Part shown: positions 1 through 5,294 of the stretch, piece by piece
Layout of the letters: every line of letters begins with the position of its first letter
How positions within the stretch are numbered: the first letter of the stretch is position 1
NCBI GenBank assembly: GCA_023818865.1
Contig: JAMWDF010000137.1
Location: 1-6,375, forward strand
Source: Candidatus Omnitrophota bacterium
Lineage (GTDB): Bacteria; Ratteibacteria; UBA8468; B48-G9; DSTR01
Length of the DNA stretch: 6,375 bases
Reading direction: 5' to 3'
Position numbers and translations under genes: made by a program
The notes under the pieces: generated by a model
The model's input: the letters and a program-made list of their open reading frames with translations, nothing else
What the model was told of the DNA's origin: nothing
Databases searched by the model: none

Positions 1-1
1 T

Positions 2-214
2 ATCAAGTTTGATGAAGGGCCGGGGAAAGCCAGTTTAGCCCAAACAAAAATTGGTCAGGGTCTTAACCTGATGGCGGAAAGCGATGCCCGGGAAAGAGAG
101 GTACTCTGGAGAATACTAGTCCCCCGGAGTGTTTTCCGCCTTTGCCTTAGGGCTGACAAGATTGAAACTTACTTCTTCGGCCAAGAGAACATTAGGAAGG
201 GGCTGACTGTTTAG
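2..214 (+). CDS. 3' end of an unrecognised protein-coding gene (partial, 5' end outside window)
   Basis: This frame is open from the left edge for 70 codons and ends at a TAG stop at 212-214; the other two plus-strand frames hit stops within the first 40 bases. The visible residues mix charged and hydrophobic positions as a soluble domain would, including EREVLWRILVPRSVFRLCLR and a C-terminal stretch ETYFFGQENIRKGLTV. I see no transmembrane segment and no motif I can assign to a family. The last codons form the 5' arm of a strong hairpin, and the stop codon begins in its loop. The gene is convergent with the minus-strand operon to its right. Because only 70 residues are visible and no homology can be checked, it could be a chance open frame, but its length, its position against the hairpin and the lack of any competing ORF favour a real gene end. 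Confidence 0.5.
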   Translation: MKFDEGPGKASLAQTKIGQGLNLMAESDAREREVLWRILVPRSVFRLCLRADKIETYFFGQENIRKGLTV

Positions 215-224
215 TCAGCCCCTT
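197..224. terminator. Perfect 12-bp hairpin between convergent genes, probable bidirectional terminator
   Basis: The arms AAGGGGCTGACT (197-208) and AGTCAGCCCCTT (213-224) are exact reverse complements around a 4-nt loop (GTTT on the plus strand). Seven of the 12 pairs are G-C. The hairpin lies between a plus-strand gene end and the end of a minus-strand operon, the usual place for a shared terminator. Neither side has a clean U-tract next to the stem: the minus-strand RNA continues CCUAAUGUUCUC, moderately U-rich, and the plus-strand RNA continues AAGUGAAAUAAG. A T-rich run (TATTTTTTTT, 256-265) lies about 30 bp further on the plus strand. Termination is therefore likely but may not be classical intrinsic termination; the hairpin may also protect 3' ends. 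Confidence 0.65.
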
Positions 225-254
225 AAGTGAAATAAGACCAAAGAAAACCTCACT

Positions 255-494
255 TTATTTTTTTTCGCCTTCTGCTGGCTGAGGAGCTTCGCCCTGCTTT
301 TCTTTCTCTTTTTCTCGCTGTTCCTCCAGCCTATCCTTGATATCGCTAATTCCAGCGGCAATAGCGATAATACCTCCCAGTAGGAGGAAGAAAGGAACAG
401 CTGCCTGAAGCCCTTTAACAAAAAGCGGAAACCACACCGCTAGTCCCCAAATCCCTAAAACAACCGCTACAATTCCCCCTATCAATGCTCCCAT
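255..494 (-). CDS. Small two-helix membrane protein of unknown function (79 aa)
   Basis: I do not recognise the family. The protein has two hydrophobic segments, at about residues 4-26 (rich in G, V, I, L, with W16 and W21) and about residues 30-50 (PFFLLLGGIIAIAAG), joined by a short turn containing K27. A highly charged tail of alternating Glu and Lys/Arg follows from residue 51 (DIKDRLEEQREKEKEK), likely helical and cytoplasmic. The last 12 residues are Pro/Glu/Lys-rich. There is no cleavable signal peptide pattern. The start is well supported: the Shine-Dalgarno sequence AAGGAGGGAG lies at 498-507, with 6 nt between AGGAGG and the ATG. The gene is last in the ligA-xerD direction, 93 bp after xerD, with its own promoter candidate in that gap. 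An uninterrupted run of eight A residues on the coding strand leads into the TAA stop. The size, topology and strong SD support a real gene; its role is unknown. Confidence 0.8.
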   Translation of the reverse strand: MGALIGGIVAVVLGIWGLAVWFPLFVKGLQAAVPFFLLLGGIIAIAAGISDIKDRLEEQREKEKEKQGEAPQPAEGEKK

Positions 495-497
495 TTA

Positions 498-507
498 CTC
501 CCTCCTT
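498..507 (-). promoter_or_regulatory. Strong ribosome binding site of the small membrane protein gene
   Basis: On the minus strand the sequence AAGGAGGGAG contains a full AGGAGG core (501-506), followed by 6 nt and then the ATG at 494-492. This near-ideal site fixes the start codon and is the strongest SD of the three minus-strand genes. Confidence 0.8.
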
Positions 508-551
508 TTTTCCAATTTTCAATAAGGTTCGCGGAGTTCTTCTATCAAAAT

Positions 552-580
552 AGCCTAACATGCCGCCAGGGCGGTGTCAA
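552..580 (-). promoter_or_regulatory. Candidate sigma70-type promoter for the small membrane protein gene
   Basis: On the minus strand a perfect -35 hexamer TTGACA (580-575) is followed by a 17-bp spacer and a weak -10 TAGGCT (557-552; T, A and final T match the consensus). A TG one base upstream of the -10 gives an extended -10. The site lies just after the xerD stop codon and about 60 bp upstream of the small gene's ATG. A GC-rich inverted repeat occupies most of the spacer. The spacing and -35 are good and the -10 is poor, so this is a candidate only. Confidence 0.4.
563..574. repeat. Short GC-rich inverted repeat inside the promoter spacer
   Basis: The plus strand reads CCGCCAGGGCGG: 5-bp arms CCGCC and GGCGG around a 2-bp centre. 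It sits between the -35 and -10 candidates of the promoter read on the minus strand, where an operator could lie. Alternatively it could be a weak hairpin after xerD, but the loop is very tight and no U-tract follows, so a terminator is less likely. Confidence 0.4.
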
Positions 581-587
581 ATTCTCC

Positions 588-1475
588 TTATCTGGATAGC
601 TGGGCTCGAGGGTGAAATTGCCGGTGGGTTTGCTTTAGGCGGTTGCGGCTAACCTGAGTATAAATTTCCGTAGTCGCCAGACTCTTATGCCCCAGGAGTT
701 CCTGGACTACTCTGATATCCAATCCACTTTCCAAAAGATGAGTAGCAAAGGAGTGCCGAAGAGTATGAACTTTAACTTGGTTTGAGAGACCAGCCATGAC
801 AGCACACCTTTTGACGATTTCCCAGGCTCGTTTTCTGGAAAGATGTCCTTTCTGGGAGGGAAAAAGAAAAAGATTGAAGGATTGTTGGGCAGGAGACCTT
901 TTTCTTAAATACTTCTCCAGAGCCTGGATGGCTTTTTCTCCCACAAAAACAATTCTTTCTTGACCACCCTTACCTTTAATCCGGATAAATCGCTCCCTCA
1001 GGTTGATATCCGGACATCTGATGGAAACACATTCTGAAACTCGTAGTCCTGCCCCGTAAATGAGCTCTATCAGGGCAACGTTGCGGAAAGGTTGCTTTGT
1101 TTTCTCGGCAGCTTCTATCATATTTTGAATCTGTTCATAACTCAGGACCGTTGGGAGAGTTCTTTCTAATCGGGGAGCTTCAATCGCAGCAAGTAGTTCA
1201 GGTTTTACTTCTCCCTCGGCTACTAGGAAATGATAGAAACTACGGAGAACAGAAAGAGCTCGGACTATGGAACTGCCCGCTCTCCTTTTGCGCTTAAGAT
1301 AAATGACAAATTCTGTGACTGTTTGTCCATCCAATCGGGAAAGACGTTTCTCTTTTTGTTTCATAAAAGCGAAAAAATGATTCAGGTCATTGCGATAAGC
1401 AGAGACTGTATTGGCACTGAGATTTCTCTCAGCTTTCAGATAGCTGAAAAATGAGTCAAGACAACTTGCGTCCAT
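588..1475 (-). CDS. xerD: XerD-type site-specific tyrosine recombinase
   Basis: A 295-residue tyrosine recombinase that cuts and rejoins DNA through a 3'-phosphotyrosine; Xer proteins act at dif to resolve chromosome dimers at division. The N-terminal SAM-like core-binding domain spans about residues 1-90 (LDSFFSYLKAERNLSANTVS) and the catalytic domain about 107-288. The full catalytic set is visible: R145 (GAGLRVSE), K169 (KGKGGQER), H237 and R240 (HTLRHSF), H263 (LGHKS) and nucleophile Y272 (IYTQV). The ending RQFHPRA closely matches the C-terminus of E. coli XerD, and the length is close to that protein's 298 residues, so I favour XerD over XerC or a mobile-element integrase. The start aligns with normal Xer N-termini, although no clear Shine-Dalgarno precedes it. 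It lies 54 bp downstream of ligA on the same strand and is probably co-transcribed. No dif-like site was noticed. Confidence 0.93.
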   Translation of the reverse strand: MDASCLDSFFSYLKAERNLSANTVSAYRNDLNHFFAFMKQKEKRLSRLDGQTVTEFVIYLKRKRRAGSSIVRALSVLRSFYHFLVAEGEVKPELLAAIEAPRLERTLPTVLSYEQIQNMIEAAEKTKQPFRNVALIELIYGAGLRVSECVSIRCPDINLRERFIRIKGKGGQERIVFVGEKAIQALEKYLRKRSPAQQSFNLFLFPSQKGHLSRKRAWEIVKRCAVMAGLSNQVKVHTLRHSFATHLLESGLDIRVVQELLGHKSLATTEIYTQVSRNRLKQTHRQFHPRAQLSR

Positions 1476-1491
1476 GGGAAAATAGAGTTTT

Positions 1492-1516
1492 GTTAAGTTA
1501 ATAACTTCATAACTTC
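1492..1516. repeat. Tandem 8-bp direct repeat with an overlapping inverted repeat in the ligA-xerD gap
   Basis: On the plus strand ATAACTTC occurs twice head to tail (1501-1508 and 1509-1516). The first copy also forms an inverted repeat with the preceding bases: AAGTTA (1495-1500), one central A, then TAACTT (1502-1507). On the minus strand this lies immediately upstream of the xerD start, in an AT-rich 54-bp gap without a clear SD or promoter. It could be an operator, a small 5' UTR structure or a chance duplication. Confidence 0.5.
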
Positions 1517-1529
1517 TTTACTAATTGAT

Positions 1530-3521
1530 TTAACCTTTGCCCAGCATTTTCTCAAGCTCTTCTTCGGTGATGACGGGAATTTTCAGGGAACGAGCCTTCT
1601 CCAGTTTAGAACCAGGGTTTTCTCCGCAAACCAGATAATCAGTTTTTCGCGAGACGCTTTCGCTCACCCGACCGCCTCGGGAAGAGAGCAACCTAGCAGC
1701 TTCCTCTCGGGTGTATCGGCTCAACGTACCAGTGATTACAAAAATTTTCCCTCCAAGAAGGTTACTTTCTGGCTGGGTTTCTTCTATTGTCGTTACTCCG
1801 GCCTTATGGAGCTTCTCTAATACCTGGACATTCGCTTGATTGGCAAAAAAGGCTCGGATGCTGGCTGCCATTACCGGTCCAATCTCCGGGATTGCAGCCA
1901 GGGTTTCTTCATCGGCCTGGGAAAGTCTCTCTAATGATCGAAAATGGCTGGCTAAAATCTCGCTGGAATGAGCGCCCACGTGCCTGATTCCCAAGGCAAA
2001 GATCAACCGGCTCAGTGGTCTTTTCTTACTTCCCTGAATAGCCAAGAGCAAATTCCTGGCTGATTTTTCTCCCATTTTTTCCAGGTTGACTATGTCGTGG
2101 AGGCGGAGGGAGTAAATGTCGCCGTAATCCTTGAGCAAGCCTCGGTCAACCAGAAGAGTCACCCGGCTTTCTCCCAGGCCTTCAATATCCATCGCTCCCC
2201 GAGAGGCGAAGTGAATAATTCGTTCTTTCACCTGGGCCGGACAGGTAACATTAGGACAACGCAAAGCTACTCCCTTTTCATCTTTTACTACCTGACTGCC
2301 ACACACAGGACAGTTCCTTGGTACTAAAATTTCCTTTTCCGCGCCGCTCCTTACCTGGATTACTGCTTTGACAATCTTCGGAATAACCTCTCCCCCTTTT
2401 TCCACAAAGACCCGGTCGCCAATCTTCAGTCCCAGCCGCATGATTTCATCAAAATTATGCAGGGTAGCCCGTGAAACAATCGTTCCGCTCACCGGGACAG
2501 GTTTGAGTTTGGCTACCGGGGTTAGCACTCCAGTTCTTCCCACTTGAATAATAACATCCTCCAGAATGGTAGTTGCCTGCTCTGCTGGAAATTTGAAGGC
2601 AACTACCCACCGTGGAGATTTTGAGGTGGCCCCCAGAAGTTCTTGGGTCTTCAGACAATTAACCTTGATGACTAGGCCGTCAATATTATACGGAAGAGAG
2701 TCTTTTGTCTTTTCCCAGCTCTGGCACAGATGAAGCACTTCCTCAATGTTTTTGACCATCCGACCGTGAGGATTTACCGGAAAGCCAAGTTGTTTCAGAA
2801 AATGTAACACTTCCCAATGGGTAGCTGGTTGGCTTTTTAGTAACCCGGCATAGACAAAAAGCTGAAGGTTGCGTTTGGCGACCAGAGAAGAATCAAGCAA
2901 TTTCAAAGACCCAGCTGCGGCGTTGCGTGGATTGGCGAAAGGTTCCTCTCCTTTTTCTATCCTTGTTCGGTTAAGCCTTTCAAAATCATCCTTTCTCATA
3001 TAAACTTCACCCCTGACTTCAAGCCTTTCTCTATGTTTAATACTCAAGGGCAGGGTTTTGACTGTTCTTAAATTAGCCGTGATATCATCTCCCTGCCAAC
3101 CATCACCGCGGGTGGCGCCCAATTGGAAAAGACCATTCTCATAAATTAAGGAAACAGCCACTCCATCAATTTTTAACTCCACCACATATTCCACTGTTTG
3201 CGTCCTGATGAGTTCCCGGATACGGCGATCAAAATCTCTGAGTTCCTGTTCAGAATAGGTATTGTCTATGGAGAGCATAGGTACTTGGTGTCTAACCGTC
3301 TTAAATTCTGAGAGTATTTCGCCACCCACCCGTTGGGTAGGGGAATCAGGCAAGCGAAACTGGGGATACTGTTTCTCTAAGTCCATCAGTTCAGCTAGCA
3401 GCTGGTCATATTCGCTGTCGCTGACTAACGGTTGGTTCTCAACATAGTAGTAGTGATTGTAACGATTGATTAATTCGGTTAGTTCCTTAATTCTTTCGCG
3501 GAATGGTTCAGTCTTATCCAT
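1530..3521 (-). CDS. ligA: NAD+-dependent DNA ligase LigA
   Basis: This enzyme seals 3'-OH/5'-phosphate nicks using NAD+, joining Okazaki fragments and completing repair. At 663 residues it is full length (E. coli LigA is 671). Domains in order: NAD-binding Ia, residues about 1-70 (YNHYYY at 21-26, SDSEYD at 34-39); nucleotidyltransferase with catalytic K117 in ELKIDG, RGEVYM at 170-175, DGLVIKV at 281-287 and VVAFKFP at 306-312; OB fold about 315-400; zinc finger C404, C407, C422, C427; helix-hairpin-helix region about 440-580; and a C-terminal BRCT domain about 585-663 (GKIFVITGTL). All key residues are present. I chose the ATG at 3521-3519 because GAGGAG lies 7 nt upstream and the N-terminus matches the family. 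An in-frame ATG at 3647 would add 42 hydrophobic residues and overlap the divergent ATPase gene. It is first of three minus-strand genes, with xerD next. Confidence 0.97.
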   Translation of the reverse strand: MDKTEPFRERIKELTELINRYNHYYYVENQPLVSDSEYDQLLAELMDLEKQYPQFRLPDSPTQRVGGEILSEFKTVRHQVPMLSIDNTYSEQELRDFDRRIRELIRTQTVEYVVELKIDGVAVSLIYENGLFQLGATRGDGWQGDDITANLRTVKTLPLSIKHRERLEVRGEVYMRKDDFERLNRTRIEKGEEPFANPRNAAAGSLKLLDSSLVAKRNLQLFVYAGLLKSQPATHWEVLHFLKQLGFPVNPHGRMVKNIEEVLHLCQSWEKTKDSLPYNIDGLVIKVNCLKTQELLGATSKSPRWVVAFKFPAEQATTILEDVIIQVGRTGVLTPVAKLKPVPVSGTIVSRATLHNFDEIMRLGLKIGDRVFVEKGGEVIPKIVKAVIQVRSGAEKEILVPRNCPVCGSQVVKDEKGVALRCPNVTCPAQVKERIIHFASRGAMDIEGLGESRVTLLVDRGLLKDYGDIYSLRLHDIVNLEKMGEKSARNLLLAIQGSKKRPLSRLIFALGIRHVGAHSSEILASHFRSLERLSQADEETLAAIPEIGPVMAASIRAFFANQANVQVLEKLHKAGVTTIEETQPESNLLGGKIFVITGTLSRYTREEAARLLSSRGGRVSESVSRKTDYLVCGENPGSKLEKARSLKIPVITEEELEKMLGKG

Positions 3522-3528
3522 TAATCCG

Positions 3529-3534
3529 CTCCTC
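3529..3534 (-). promoter_or_regulatory. Ribosome binding site that decides the ligA start
   Basis: The minus strand reads GAGGAG followed by 7 nt and the ATG at 3521-3519. This supports the internal start over the longer in-frame ATG at 3647. Confidence 0.75.
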
Positions 3535-3541
3535 AACAAGT

Positions 3542-3570
3542 TTGACACTCTGTTTTTTATATGATAACTT
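3542..3570 (+). promoter_or_regulatory. Candidate sigma70-type promoter of the pilB-pilC operon
   Basis: A perfect -35 TTGACA (3542-3547) is followed by a 17-bp spacer and TAACTT (3565-3570) as the -10, with a TG at 3562-3563 giving an extended -10. The -10 itself matches TATAAT at only three positions. Transcription would start near 3577, just ahead of the AAGGAGG site, leaving a leader of about 20 nt. The spacing, extended -10 and position in the divergent gap make this a reasonable candidate. Confidence 0.5.
3556..3561 (-). promoter_or_regulatory. Possible -10 element for the ligA operon
   Basis: The minus strand reads TATAAA, five of six matches to the -10 consensus, about 35 bp upstream of the ligA ATG. 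No good -35 hexamer lies 16-18 bp further upstream, where the sequence falls on the pilB ribosome binding site. If used, it would overlap the plus-strand promoter candidate, so the two operons could compete or share control. Weak evidence. Confidence 0.25.
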
Positions 3571-3578
3571 AAAAATAT

Positions 3579-3585
3579 AAGGAGG
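3579..3585 (+). promoter_or_regulatory. Ribosome binding site of the PilB/GspE gene
   Basis: AAGGAGG is a full-strength SD, but 12 nt separate it from the ATG at 3598, longer than the usual 5-9. No alternative start lies between them, and the protein N-terminus from this ATG fits the MshEN motif register exactly, so the start stands. Confidence 0.7.
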
Positions 3586-3597
3586 AAAAACGCAGAT

Positions 3598-5277
3598 ATG
3601 GAAAGATATGAACTCGGCCAGTTATTGCTGAACAAAGGGTTAATCACCCGGGCGCAACTGGAAAAAGCTCTCCTTGATCAGCGTCAAAGCAAGAAGTTTC
3701 TGGGTGAGATTCTGGTGGGAAACGGGTATGTGACCCGAGAGCAACTGGTGGCTGCTTTAACCGAACAGACCGCAGCGGATGAGATTAACCTGAGTAAATT
3801 CCAGGGAATCAAATCCGAAGTGGTCCGCCTTATTCCTGAAAATATTGCCCGACGCTATGTCCTGCTGGCAGTGGCGAAGACTGATGAGATTCTAACCGTT
3901 GCCATGAGTGACCCTGCCGATATTGTGGCAATAGATGCCATCAAGCGGCTGACTGGTTGCCGGTTGAGAGTGCTTAAGGCCGATGAAAAGGAAATTCTCC
4001 AGAAGATTGAAAAGTTTTATATGGATACGAGCAACCTGGATGAGAGCCTTGCGGCGATGGTGGAAAAGGAAGAAGAAACTGATAGCCAGGTGGATGTGGA
4101 ACAGTTACGCGTCGCGGCTGAAGATGCACCGATTGTGCGATTTGTTAACTCTCTTTTCATACAAGCATTGGAAAAAAGGGCCACCGATATTCATTTAGAA
4201 CCTCAGGCAGAAAGTGTTACTGTCCGTTTCCGGGTGGATGGAGTGCTTCAGCCAACTAATCCTCCTCCGAAATCTGCTTATCCTGGAGTTGTCACCAGGC
4301 TAAAGATTCTCTCCAACCTGGACATCGGTGAACGAAGATTACCCCAGGATGGCCGGATGAAGATAAAGCTCGGCTTACGGGAGGTGGATATTAGAATCTC
4401 CACTATGCCGACAGTCTATGGTGAAAAGATAGTGATGAGACTTCTGGACAAAGAGATGCTTTTGGTGAAGATGGAAACACTCGGCTTTGAGGAAAGAGAA
4501 CTGGAGATTTTTAAGGAGGCACTGAGCCGACCTTATGGGATGATCATTGTTACTGGACCAACCGGTTCGGGGAAAACGACTACCCTTTACTCCGGACTAA
4601 GTTTTATCAACAGTCCGGAAAAGAATATTATGACGGTGGAAGATCCAGTAGAATATGAATTGCCAGGCATCAACCAAGTGAATGTAAGACCAAAGATAGG
4701 ACTGACCTTTGCCTCTGCCTTACGCACTTTTTTGCGGCAAGATCCAGATGTAATTATGGTTGGTGAAATCAGAGACCTGGAAACTGCTCAGATTGCTATC
4801 CAGGCTTCCTTAACTGGCCATCTGGTACTTTCTACGCTGCATACCAATGACACAGTAAGTTCTGTTTCTCGGCTAAACTATATGGGAGTGGAGCCTTATC
4901 TTCTGGCGGCTTCACTCAATCTGATTTTGGCCCAAAGGTTGGTGCGGACAATTTGTAAGCATTGCCAAATAGACGACCCTGAAGGTCTGGATATGTTAAG
5001 AGAGATGGGAATCCCTGCTGAAGGAGCGAAAATTCGCAGAGGTGAAGGTTGCCGGGAGTGTGACTTTAGTGGTTATTTAGGCAGGATGGCTATTTATGAG
5101 TTGTTGTCCGTTGACCGGAAGGTAAGAAATTTTATTGTTCAACGAGCCCCGGAAGATAGTATCCGCGATTATGCCATTAGTCAGGGAATGGTAACCTTAA
5201 GACAGGCGGCGCTCTCTAAAGCTTTGAAAGGAGTTACTACGGTAAAGGAAGCCCTGGCGGCTACTCTGGTAATCTAA
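3598..5277 (+). CDS. pilB: PilB/GspE-family assembly ATPase (type IV pilus or type II secretion motor)
   Basis: A 559-residue cytoplasmic hexameric ATPase that powers pilin or pseudopilin assembly through the membrane platform protein encoded next. The N-terminal MshEN-type domain has two 24-residue motifs (residues 5-28 and 34-57) separated by 5 residues; this module binds c-di-GMP in MshE. The leading Arg of each motif is replaced here by E5 and F34. The C-terminal ATPase has the arginine-rich segment LDIGERRLPQDGR (241-253), Walker A GPTGSGKTT (320-328), the Asp box TVEDPVE (346-352), Walker B DVIMVGEIRD (384-393) with E390, and the His box TGHLVLSTLHTND (406-418). A tetracysteine zinc site follows: C453, C456, C485, C488. 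All motor motifs are intact. It is the first gene of a plus-strand operon, 17 bp before pilC. PilB and GspE cannot be separated from this window alone; the absence of pilins or gsp genes in view leaves the system type open. Confidence 0.93.
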   Translation: MERYELGQLLLNKGLITRAQLEKALLDQRQSKKFLGEILVGNGYVTREQLVAALTEQTAADEINLSKFQGIKSEVVRLIPENIARRYVLLAVAKTDEILTVAMSDPADIVAIDAIKRLTGCRLRVLKADEKEILQKIEKFYMDTSNLDESLAAMVEKEEETDSQVDVEQLRVAAEDAPIVRFVNSLFIQALEKRATDIHLEPQAESVTVRFRVDGVLQPTNPPPKSAYPGVVTRLKILSNLDIGERRLPQDGRMKIKLGLREVDIRISTMPTVYGEKIVMRLLDKEMLLVKMETLGFEERELEIFKEALSRPYGMIIVTGPTGSGKTTTLYSGLSFINSPEKNIMTVEDPVEYELPGINQVNVRPKIGLTFASALRTFLRQDPDVIMVGEIRDLETAQIAIQASLTGHLVLSTLHTNDTVSSVSRLNYMGVEPYLLAASLNLILAQRLVRTICKHCQIDDPEGLDMLREMGIPAEGAKIRRGEGCRECDFSGYLGRMAIYELLSVDRKVRNFIVQRAPEDSIRDYAISQGMVTLRQAALSKALKGVTTVKEALAATLVI

Positions 5278-5294
5278 GCTAAGTTAGAGGAGAT

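Noticed and set aside
255..265. Run of eight A residues on the coding strand at the end of the small gene, possibly a slippage site
   Set aside because: A one-base slip would only exchange the last residues for a short tail ending in the hairpin region; no stimulating structure is close on the correct side and no function follows.
225..265. Second hairpin AAGTGA/TCACTT followed by a T-run on the plus strand
   Set aside because: The stem is only 6 bp and AT-rich with a 19-nt loop, too weak for an intrinsic terminator; the T-run is explained by the Lys codons and stop of the minus-strand gene.
215..421. Overlapping minus-strand ORF in another frame of the small membrane protein
   Set aside because: It is Lys/Arg/Ser-rich with no domain, shares most of its length with the better supported 79-residue gene, and has no SD of similar quality.
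588..1475. Integrase of a mobile element
   Set aside because: The length, XerD-like C-terminus and operon position beside ligA fit a housekeeping Xer protein; no attachment repeats, tRNA or cargo genes are present.
3522..3647. A 42-residue hydrophobic N-terminal extension of LigA from the ATG at 3647
   Set aside because: It would overlap the start of the divergent ATPase gene by 50 bp, lacks a family counterpart, and a good SD plus a family-typical N-terminus support the ATG at 3521.
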